A program made the translations under genes and the position numbers. Positions 49,208 to 56,053 of a stretch of 63,337 bases of DNA are shown in pieces. Origin of the DNA: Bacteroidales bacterium (GTDB taxonomy: Bacteria > Bacteroidota > Bacteroidia > Bacteroidales > UBA932). The DNA lies in contig JAGBJY010000023.1 of the NCBI GenBank assembly GCA_017934185.1, positions 1 through 63,337 on the forward strand, written 5' to 3'. How positions within the stretch are numbered: the stretch's first letter is position 1; every line of letters starts with the position of its first letter. The notes below the pieces were generated by a model, which was not told where the DNA came from, made no database searches, and worked only from the letters and a program-made list of their open reading frames with translations.

Positions 49208-49783
49208 ATGATGAAAGGGCGCCTTCATACAGTCTCCGTGATACTCCTTCTCTGCATCCTCACGCTCATGCAGGGCTGCTCCCGCGGTGGAAGCGATAAG
49301 GCTCTGAGGCAGGAGATTGAGTCCATCACGTCCATGAAGGAGCTAGGCCTTGTTGAGTACCGGGTCCGTAAAATCATCAAGGCGGACGACCAGGGGGAAT
49401 GGTATAAGATTGGTGACCGGAAAATCCTTCTCAGCTGCACGGCCTACCTGAAGGCGGGAGTGGACCTTTCCTCTTTCAGCGCTGAGGACATCTCCGTTGA
49501 CCGCTCCGAGAAGAAGATTACCGTCACGCTCCCCCACGCCCGGCTCCTTTCCCTCAGTATCCCTCCTTCGGAAATCCGTCAGGAGTTCGACCAGGTGACT
49601 CTTCTTCGCTCGGAGTTCTCCGCGAAGGAGAGAAACGCCCTGCTCCGGCAAGGGGAGAGACAGATCCGCGCCAGCGTCCCCTCCCTCGGCATCCTCCCGA
49701 AGGCAGAAGAGAACGCCCGTAAGTTCTTCGAGTCCACCTTCTACGGGATGGGATTCACAACTGTAGAGGTAGTCTTTCAATGA
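49208..49783 (+). CDS. DUF4230 lipoprotein (paralogue A)
   Basis: 191 residues: MMKGRLHTVSVILLLCILTL then MQGC form a lipoprotein signal. The body fits DUF4230: LGLVEYRVRKIIKADD, KILLSCTAYLKAGVDLSSFS, and SEKKITVTLPHARLLSLSIP, with a C-terminal helix and strand (ARKFFESTFYGMGFTTVEVV). The function of DUF4230 is unknown. The start was set by the TATCTTTG box 4 nt upstream. Its stop overlaps paralogue B (ATGA). It lies just past gene debris, so the pair may belong to an inserted segment. Confidence 0.78.
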   Translation: MMKGRLHTVSVILLLCILTLMQGCSRGGSDKALRQEIESITSMKELGLVEYRVRKIIKADDQGEWYKIGDRKILLSCTAYLKAGVDLSSFSAEDISVDRSEKKITVTLPHARLLSLSIPPSEIRQEFDQVTLLRSEFSAKERNALLRQGERQIRASVPSLGILPKAEENARKFFESTFYGMGFTTVEVVFQ

Positions 49784-50463
49784 GTGGGGAGATGGAAAGA
49801 AAGAGAATCACACTGTCTGTCGGGCCATCGGTGTTCCTGCTGGTGGGAGTGCTCCTTGCGGGGTTTTTTCTTGTCAGCAGCTTGGAGAAGAAAAAGAAAA
49901 AGGAACTCACCATTGATAACACCGCCCTTATCACGACGAGGATCCGCGATCTTGGAGAGATGACGACAGCCTGCTATTATGACGAGATCGTCCTGACCGG
50001 CTCGAAGAAGAACGCCTTCTCCGAGTCTACGCTGGGCTCCCTCGTTAGGGACGGCTTCGGGAAAGACGTGGACGACCATCTTGCCATCATTGCGAAGGGG
50101 ACCGTCAGGGCGGGAATCGATTTGAGGAAGATGGAAACGGAGAGTGTCCGCTTCTCCGGCGACACGGCTATCCTCCGTCTTCCCAGCCCCGAGTACCTGG
50201 ACGTCATCGTCAATCCCTCCGACTTCGAGGTCTTCGCGGAAAGCGGGAGATGGGGCCAGGGAGAGGTATCAAGGCTCCAGGATAAGGCCCGGGAACGGCT
50301 CATCTCGGAAGCGGACTACGTGGGGCTCAAGAGGACGGCCTATGAGGGAGCCATGGAAGCCATATCGGACCTCCTGAAAGCGTGCGGGGTCTCATACATA
50401 CGCTTTGACCATCCGGCCTTCTACTTCCCGATGCCGGGAACGGAGGCGTTGTATAAACGATGA
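49780..50463 (+). CDS. DUF4230 membrane protein (paralogue B)
   Basis: 227 residues. A basic N-terminus and one membrane helix (VGPSVFLLVGVLLAGFFLVS, about 14-33) are followed by a lysine run and a DUF4230-like body: LGEMTTACYYDEIVLTG, AIIAKGTVRAGIDLRKMETE and AILRLPSPEYLDVIVNPSDF. The order of strands parallels paralogue A, so the two may form a hetero-oligomer, one lipid-anchored and one membrane-spanning. No known function. Downstream lies a half R2 repeat. Confidence 0.75.
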   Translation: MSGEMERKRITLSVGPSVFLLVGVLLAGFFLVSSLEKKKKKELTIDNTALITTRIRDLGEMTTACYYDEIVLTGSKKNAFSESTLGSLVRDGFGKDVDDHLAIIAKGTVRAGIDLRKMETESVRFSGDTAILRLPSPEYLDVIVNPSDFEVFAESGRWGQGEVSRLQDKARERLISEADYVGLKRTAYEGAMEAISDLLKACGVSYIRFDHPAFYFPMPGTEALYKR

Positions 50464-50554
50464 CTCTTGAGCCGAAAACCCAGATTCATATCTATGGAAC
50501 TTATCTGCTAAGAATAACTGTCTGGTATTGTAGCCAGGCCTCCGGTGCGTGCGC

Positions 50555-50587
50555 TTGCCGCCGATACAGACAATCGGCCTTCTGTGA
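50555..50587 (+). repeat. R2 half-element d
   Basis: TTGCCGCCGATACAG followed by ACAATCGGCCTTCTGTG matches the first 33 nt of unit e (reverse of 54172-54225), then diverges. The second inverted end is missing. Confidence 0.85.
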
Positions 50588-50648
50588 CTGCGGCATCATC
50601 TATCTGCAGAGCGGCGCCCCCCGCCTGGCCTACCAGCGGGTGCTGTAG
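50588..50648 (+). pseudogene. Possible C-terminal gene remnant beside half R2
   Basis: The frame ending TAG at 50648 reads GIIYLQSGAPRLAYQRVL, which looks protein-like. It has no start codon; the frame upstream runs into the half R2 element. Too short to identify; listed because the debris beside unit c has the same layout. Confidence 0.25.
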
Positions 50649-50673
50649 CCCCCCCCTCAGCTTCAGCGTAGAC

Positions 50674-50701
50674 ATAAAATCCCCATTTCTAGGGATTTTA
50701 T
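50674..50701. repeat. Perfect 10-bp inverted repeat upstream of ICMT-like gene
   Basis: ATAAAATCCC (50674-50683) and GGGATTTTAT (50692-50701) enclose an 8-nt loop, 18 nt upstream of the -7 box at 50719. It could be an operator for the downstream gene or a weak bidirectional terminator. Confidence 0.6.
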
Positions 50702-50718
50702 ATTCGACAGGCATCGTA

Positions 50719-50726
50719 TATTTTTG
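50719..50726 (+). promoter_or_regulatory. TAnnTTTG -7 box for ICMT-like gene
   Basis: TATTTTTG ends 5 nt before the ATG at 50732; the leader would be almost absent. Confidence 0.55.
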
Positions 50727-50731
50727 CATCT

Positions 50732-51298
50732 ATGGAAAACTTATCTTTTTTTACTACCTGGCAACCCACGCTTGGGGGCGCCTGGATTCCCGCAGTAGCT
50801 ATGGTGCTTGTCCAGTTTATTTGTATGGCCCTTTTCAAGGAAGGCGGCCGACGGGCGGTCGATACTTCGTGGTATGACGCAAAGACCAAAAAGTACGCCC
50901 AATGGAACAGCATTTTCCAAGTTGTGGTCATTCTCCTTGCCATCTTTATCCCCTTTAAATTCGGCACACCCTGGTTCACCGCCGGGGCTATTGTTTACGT
51001 AGTGGCCTTTGTGCTTTTTATGTGGTCGTTCTACTCTTACGGTACCGCCGACCGTGACAAACTCATCACCAAGGGGATATACAAGTATTCCCGCAACCCT
51101 ATGTATGCTGTGTTTACGCTTGCAATGGTCGGCATTATCATTGCCGCAGCATCGCTTTGGCTTCTGCTAGCTATGATTCCCTACTGTTGGGCTATGCACG
51201 GTGTCATTCTGGGAGAGGAACGCTATTGTGAACAAACCTATGGCGACGCCTACCGTGAATACAAAAAACAAGTGCCGCGTTATTTCCTGTTTTTCTAA
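50732..51298 (+). CDS. Isoprenylcysteine carboxyl methyltransferase-like membrane protein
   Basis: 188 residues with four or five hydrophobic segments. The C-terminal half has the ICMT/PEMT signature: LITKGIYKYSRNPMYAVFTL, then GEERYCEQTYGDAYREYKKQ and VPRYFLFF at the end. Bacterial members are S-adenosylmethionine-dependent methyltransferases of lipids or small hydrophobic substrates; none is assigned here. Slightly more AT-rich than its neighbours. A palindrome and a TATTTTTG box precede it. Confidence 0.85.
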   Translation: MENLSFFTTWQPTLGGAWIPAVAMVLVQFICMALFKEGGRRAVDTSWYDAKTKKYAQWNSIFQVVVILLAIFIPFKFGTPWFTAGAIVYVVAFVLFMWSFYSYGTADRDKLITKGIYKYSRNPMYAVFTLAMVGIIIAAASLWLLLAMIPYCWAMHGVILGEERYCEQTYGDAYREYKKQVPRYFLFF

Positions 51299-51355
51299 AA
51301 ACATCAACGAACTCGGCCCATATTTGTGTTGAGGGGTAAATTCCCGAATTCTTCG

Positions 51356-51363
51356 TATCTTTG
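51356..51363 (+). promoter_or_regulatory. TAnnTTTG -7 box for uvrA
   Basis: TATCTTTG ends 6 nt before the ATG at 51370. An out-of-frame ATG at 51365 gives a short peptide only. Confidence 0.6.
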
Positions 51364-51369
51364 TATGCT

Positions 51370-54162
51370 ATGGCTAAGAAAGAGTACATTCAGGTGCGGG
51401 GAGCGCGGGCCAACAACCTGCAAAATATCAGTGTGGACATTCCCCGCGGGGAGTTTGTGGTAGTGACGGGGCTCAGCGGCAGCGGCAAGAGTTCGCTGGC
51501 GTTCGACACCATTTATGCCGAGGGGCAGCGCCGCTACATGGACACCCTTTCCACTTATGCCAAGCACTTCATGGGTATTCTGGAAAAGCCTGAGGTAGAA
51601 GAGATTACGGGCCTGAGTCCCATCATTGCCATTGAGCAGAAGACCACCGGCAACAATCCCCGTTCCACGGTGGGCACCATCACGGAAATCTACGACTTTC
51701 TGCGCTTGCTGTACGCCAAGGGTTCCCGGGCCTATTCTCCGGAAACCGGCCATGAGATGGTGCGTTATACGGATGCCCAGATTGTGGACCTGATTATGAG
51801 CAGCTATGCCGGGCGCAAGTGTTACCTGCTGGCTCCGTTAGTGAGAGGCCGCAAGGGCCATTACCGGGAGCTTTTTGAGCAGATGCGAAAGCGGGGCTAC
51901 ACCGAAATCCGCATCGACGGAGAGCTCCGGGAGCTTCAAGAGGTGGATGCCCTGGACCGTTACAAACCGCATTTCATCGAACTGGTGGTAGACCGCCTCA
52001 AGCCGGAAGCGGGGGATGACCGGCGCGTCCGGGAGTCCGTGGGGCGGGCCATCGGCATCGGCAAAGGCTCTGTGGCTATTCTGGACAGCGAAAGCGGAAA
52101 GCTTTCCCACTATTCCAAGCATTTGGTAGACCCCGAGAGCGGTCTTTCCCTGCAGGAGCCGCAGCCGCACAGTTTCTCCTTCAATTCGCCGCAAGGGTAC
52201 TGCCCGCACTGCAAGGGCCTGGGCAGCATTGTGGATGTAAACCTGGACGCCATCATCCCGGACCGCAGCAAGAGTGTGGCCGATGGTGCCATCGTCCCGC
52301 TTGGGAAGGTGCGGGAGAACCGCAAGTCTGACATCATCCGTTCCATTGCCAGAAAGTACAATTTCAGCCTCTACGACCCCATTGCCGCCATCCCGGATGA
52401 GGCTGTGAGCCTGCTGGTCTATGGCTCCGAAGACCTTTTCCGCGTGGGGGAAGGCAATCTTTCGGAAATGGAGAGCTGGGACGGGGTCATTGACAATATC
52501 GAAGACACGGTGGTGTGCCCGGTGTGTAACGGCACCCGCCTCAATGCGGAAGCCCTTTGCTTCAAAGTGGATGGAAAAACCATCCCGGAAGTGGCTGCCA
52601 TGGAAATTTCAGAGCTCCGCCGCTGGCTGGACGCCATCCCTGAAGGCTTCACGGAAAGGGAGAAAAACGTGTCCCGTGATATCCTGAAAGAGCTCCGGGA
52701 AAGGGTGCAGTTCATGCTGGACGTAGGACTGGATTACCTGTCGCTGGACCGCCCCACCGCGTCCCTTTCCGGAGGCGAAAGCCAGCGCATCCGCCTGGCA
52801 ACGCAAATTGGCTCCCGCCTGGTGAACGTGCTATACATTCTGGACGAGCCTTCCATCGGCCTGCATCAAAAAGACAACCGCAAACTCATCAATTCCCTCA
52901 AGGCCCTCCGGGACGAAGGCAACTCCGTAATGGTGGTGGAACACGATGCAGAGACCATGTTCAGCGCCGACTGGCTGGTGGACGTGGGCCCAGGTGCCGG
53001 TGAAAACGGCGGCCGCATCTGTCTCTCCGCCCCGCTGGACAACCTTTTGAGAGGCAAGAGAATGGATGCCGATACCGCTGCCCATGCCGTGAAAGGCAGC
53101 TCTGTGACGCTGGACTACCTGAAGGGTAAGCTGGCCATAGAGGTGCCGTCGGCCCGAAGGCCCGGTAACGGGAAGTTCCTGACGCTCAAGGGCGCCACGG
53201 GGAATAACCTCAAGAGCGTGGATGTTTCGTTCCCGCTGGGCTGCCTCATTGGTGTGGCCGGTCTCTCCGGCTCTGGCAAGAGTTCCCTGGTGAACGAAAC
53301 CCTCATGCCCATCCTGAAGCAGAAGTTTTACCGTTCCAAGGAGCGCCCGCTGCCTTACCAAAGCATTGAGGGAGTGGAGTTTATCGACAAACTCATAGAG
53401 ATTGACCAAAGCCCTATCGGCCGTACGCCCCGCTCCAATCCGGCCACTTTCACCGCGGTTTTCAACGACATCCGCCAGCTTTTTGAGGAAACGCAGGATG
53501 CCAAAGTGCGCGGTTTCAAGGCCGGCCGCTTCTCCTTTAACGTAGCCGGGGGCCGATGCGAAGAGTGCAAGGGCGCCGGCATCAAGGTCATAGAGATGAA
53601 CTTCCTGCCGTCGGTGCACGTGGCCTGCGAGGCCTGCGGCGGCAAGCGCTACAAAGAAGACACCCTGGCCGTTCGCTACAAGGGAAAAAACATCAACGAC
53701 GTGCTGGAAATGCCCATCAGCGAGGCCTATGAATTCTTTAAGCCCATCCCTAAGATTGCATCCAAACTGAAGGCGCTGGTAGACGTAGGTCTGGGGTACA
53801 TCCATTTGGGGCAAAGCGCCGTCACCCTGTCCGGCGGCGAAAGCCAGCGCATGAAACTGGCGGCCGAACTGTCCCGCCCCTCCACCGGCAAAACCCTCTA
53901 CATCCTGGACGAACCCACCACCGGCCTGCACTTCGAAGACATCAAAGTGCTGCTGGGCGTGCTCCAGCGCCTGGTGGATGCGGGCAATACCGTCATCATC
54001 ATCGAGCACAACCTGGACGTCCTGAAGAGCGTGGACTATCTATTTGACATGGGCCCCGAAGGCGGCCGCCGCGGCGGCAGAATTGTGGCCCAGGGTACTC
54101 CCGAGCAACTCTCCGATGACCCTGCCTCCGTCACCGGACCTTTCCTTCGCGAAGTGCTATAG
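51370..54162 (+). CDS. uvrA: Excinuclease ABC subunit A
   Basis: DNA-damage recognition ATPase of nucleotide excision repair. 930 residues. The two ABC modules have Walker A VTGLSGSGKSSLAFDTIYAE near 33 and GVAGLSGSGKSSLVNETLMP near 635, signatures SLSGGESQRIRLATQIGS and TLSGGESQRMKLAAELSRPS, and Walker B YILDEPSIGLH and YILDEPTTGLH. Zinc sites are CPHCKGLG, CPVCNGTRL and CEECKGAGI with CEACGGKRY. It ends 9 bp before an R2 composite, convergent with the uridine-kinase-like gene. Confidence 0.97.
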   Translation: MAKKEYIQVRGARANNLQNISVDIPRGEFVVVTGLSGSGKSSLAFDTIYAEGQRRYMDTLSTYAKHFMGILEKPEVEEITGLSPIIAIEQKTTGNNPRSTVGTITEIYDFLRLLYAKGSRAYSPETGHEMVRYTDAQIVDLIMSSYAGRKCYLLAPLVRGRKGHYRELFEQMRKRGYTEIRIDGELRELQEVDALDRYKPHFIELVVDRLKPEAGDDRRVRESVGRAIGIGKGSVAILDSESGKLSHYSKHLVDPESGLSLQEPQPHSFSFNSPQGYCPHCKGLGSIVDVNLDAIIPDRSKSVADGAIVPLGKVRENRKSDIIRSIARKYNFSLYDPIAAIPDEAVSLLVYGSEDLFRVGEGNLSEMESWDGVIDNIEDTVVCPVCNGTRLNAEALCFKVDGKTIPEVAAMEISELRRWLDAIPEGFTEREKNVSRDILKELRERVQFMLDVGLDYLSLDRPTASLSGGESQRIRLATQIGSRLVNVLYILDEPSIGLHQKDNRKLINSLKALRDEGNSVMVVEHDAETMFSADWLVDVGPGAGENGGRICLSAPLDNLLRGKRMDADTAAHAVKGSSVTLDYLKGKLAIEVPSARRPGNGKFLTLKGATGNNLKSVDVSFPLGCLIGVAGLSGSGKSSLVNETLMPILKQKFYRSKERPLPYQSIEGVEFIDKLIEIDQSPIGRTPRSNPATFTAVFNDIRQLFEETQDAKVRGFKAGRFSFNVAGGRCEECKGAGIKVIEMNFLPSVHVACEACGGKRYKEDTLAVRYKGKNINDVLEMPISEAYEFFKPIPKIASKLKALVDVGLGYIHLGQSAVTLSGGESQRMKLAAELSRPSTGKTLYILDEPTTGLHFEDIKVLLGVLQRLVDAGNTVIIIEHNLDVLKSVDYLFDMGPEGGRRGGRIVAQGTPEQLSDDPASVTGPFLREVL

Positions 54163-54171
54163 CCAGGCTCT

Positions 54172-54307
54172 TTGCCGCCGATCCACGCAGAATGCACAGA
54201 AGGCCGATTGTCTGTATCGGCGGCAGGGAAATCGGCCCAAAACGCCAAAAACGTTGCCGCCGATCCGCGAAAACGCCCGTAGAGAGCGTGCAGCTGTATC
54301 GGCGGCA
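54172..54307 (-). repeat. R2 two-unit repeat composite (inverted copy of 37754-37887)
   Basis: Unit e (54172-54225) and unit f (54254-54307) run from TTGCCGCCGATCC to CTGTATCGGCGGCA and are separated by a 28-nt spacer whose reverse complement matches the 37808-37834 spacer with one substitution. It sits between the convergent ends of uvrA and the uridine-kinase-like gene. Confidence 0.94.
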
Positions 54308-54347
54308 GCATTACCAGTGCCTCTGCAGCGGCGGAGCCGGCCCGGGG

Positions 54348-56021
54348 CTACAGCGTCTGCCCGCCGATGAACTCCCGCAGAATGCTGGTGGGCGGAATGG
54401 CCGCAATCTCCTGCGGCTGCAGGGGTACAATGTAGGAGAGGAACTTAATGAGGCGCACGGACTCGGCGTAGGCCGGGGAGGAGGGCTGGATGCGGCGCAG
54501 GAGCGGCTCGGCATAATAGCGCAGCATGGGCAGCTCGTAGAGCAGGGCGCTGTTGAACTGCGTATCGGCATTTTCCTGGAAGGGAAAGATGTACTTCCCT
54601 TCCCCGCGGCGCACCGAAGGCCAGCGGAGGATGGTTTCCTCGGGCGTGATGCCCCGTACGCGGTTGTCCCGCACCATGCGGCGCAGCAGGCGGTTGTCCG
54701 TGGTGGAAATGCAGCAGTTCTCGTCCAGCTTCAGCGAAGTGAGGGCCGATGCATAAATGCGGTAGATGCGCGTAGGATCCACCGAAGGCACCATGGCCGG
54801 ATCCAGGGCGTGGATGCCTTCCATCACCAGGATATCGTTCTCTTCCAAGTGCATCATCTTGCCCTCGAAGAAAGGTCTCCCCTGCTTGAAATCGTAGCGC
54901 GGCAGTTCCACTTCCCCGCCCGAGAGGAGCGTATTCAGATGCTCTCCCAGCAGCGCCAGGTCCATGGCCTCCAGGGCCTCGAAGTCGTAGTTTCCGTCCT
55001 CGTCCACCGGGGTGCGTTCCCGCTCCACAAAATAATTGTCCAGCTCTATCACCTTTGGATTGAGTCCCAGCACTTTACACTGCTGTGCCACCCTGAGGGC
55101 CGAGGAGGTTTTCCCGCTGGAAGAAGGTCCGGCCAGGAAAACAATCTTCACGCGGTCACGGGCGGCGAAAATCTTATCGGCCACCTCGGCATAGGCTCGT
55201 TCCTGCCGGGCTTCGCAGAGGTTGATCAGCTGCACCGCTCCCCCGCTGAGAAGCCGCTCATTCAGGGCCCCCACACTCACAATGCCCGTGGTCTTGCACC
55301 ACTTGCCATACTCTTTGAGCGTGGAAGTGAACTTGATTTGCTTGGTACGGGCCAGGGGGCGGGTGATGTCCTCGTCCGAAGGATACTGCAGGCAGAATCC
55401 GTGATGGAAAGGCATCAGTTCAAACACCTTCAGATGAGCGGTAGAGGGCACCAGCGGGCCGTAGAAAGTATCGGCCACCCCGTCCAGGAAATACACCGTG
55501 TGGAAGTAACGGCCCACGGAATGCAACACGCCGGCCTTCAGGGGCTGATGCTGGGCCATGAAAATGGCTTCTGCCTCCGTGGTGGGCATCTTTTCGTGCG
55601 TAAAAGGCAGGTCCAGGGACACCAGGCGGCGCATTTCTTCCTTCAGTTGCCTGATTTCATCGTCGGTGATGCGGCAAGCGCGGAACTTGCAGTACAGGCC
55701 GCTGGGCAGCGAGTGGTTGATTTTGAAAATCTTGTCCGGGAACAGGGAACGCACGGCCCGCTGCGCCAGGAAACTGAGCGAACGGATGTAGGTGCGGCGT
55801 CCCTCCGGATGGTTATAGCCGATAAACTCTACCTGGTGCGGGTTGAAAAGCTGGGTGTCCAGCGGTTTCAGTTCGTTGTCCACCAGGGCCGCCAGCACCG
55901 GATACTCCTTGCCGGTTTTGGGGTCCTTTACGGCCTCGGGGGCAAAAGAGGCCAGCGTAGCGCCCATGGGGAGCAGGTGCTGCCCCCCGTCGTTGACGCA
56001 GAAAATACTTACTTGGTTCAT
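54348..56021 (-). CDS. Uridine kinase-like protein with ThrRS-like N-terminal region
   Basis: 557 residues. The N-terminal 200 resemble the TGS/second additional domain of threonyl-tRNA synthetase (INHSLPSGLYCKF, VGRYFHTVYFLDG). The C-terminal half is a P-loop kinase: FLAGPSSSGKTSSALRVAQQ near 297, VIELDNYFVERERTPVDEDG, YDFKQGRPFFEGKMMHLEEN and LVMEGIHALDP, as in uridine kinase/phosphoribulokinase proteins. This two-part architecture is frequent in Bacteroidales and annotated as nucleoside kinase. It lies directly after GH97 with only a repeat (R3) in the 32-bp gap. Confidence 0.88.
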   Translation of the reverse strand: MNQVSIFCVNDGGQHLLPMGATLASFAPEAVKDPKTGKEYPVLAALVDNELKPLDTQLFNPHQVEFIGYNHPEGRRTYIRSLSFLAQRAVRSLFPDKIFKINHSLPSGLYCKFRACRITDDEIRQLKEEMRRLVSLDLPFTHEKMPTTEAEAIFMAQHQPLKAGVLHSVGRYFHTVYFLDGVADTFYGPLVPSTAHLKVFELMPFHHGFCLQYPSDEDITRPLARTKQIKFTSTLKEYGKWCKTTGIVSVGALNERLLSGGAVQLINLCEARQERAYAEVADKIFAARDRVKIVFLAGPSSSGKTSSALRVAQQCKVLGLNPKVIELDNYFVERERTPVDEDGNYDFEALEAMDLALLGEHLNTLLSGGEVELPRYDFKQGRPFFEGKMMHLEENDILVMEGIHALDPAMVPSVDPTRIYRIYASALTSLKLDENCCISTTDNRLLRRMVRDNRVRGITPEETILRWPSVRRGEGKYIFPFQENADTQFNSALLYELPMLRYYAEPLLRRIQPSSPAYAESVRLIKFLSYIVPLQPQEIAAIPPTSILREFIGGQTL

Positions 56022-56024
56022 AGA

Positions 56025-56050
56025 GATTCTTCGCTTCGCTCAGAATGACA
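56025..56050 (-). repeat. Short dispersed repeat R3 in GH97/kinase spacer
   Basis: The 26-bp repeat containing ATTCTTCGCTTCGCTCAGAA fills most of the 32-bp gap between the GH97 stop and the kinase start; the near-identical copy at 38140-38165 lies inside a gene. Confidence 0.9.
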
Positions 56051-56053
56051 GGT

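Noticed and set aside
54172-54307. Possible integron attC-like recombination sites
   Set aside because: No GTTRRRY core, no integrase gene and no cassette pattern; the ends are simple GCCGCCGAT inverted repeats.
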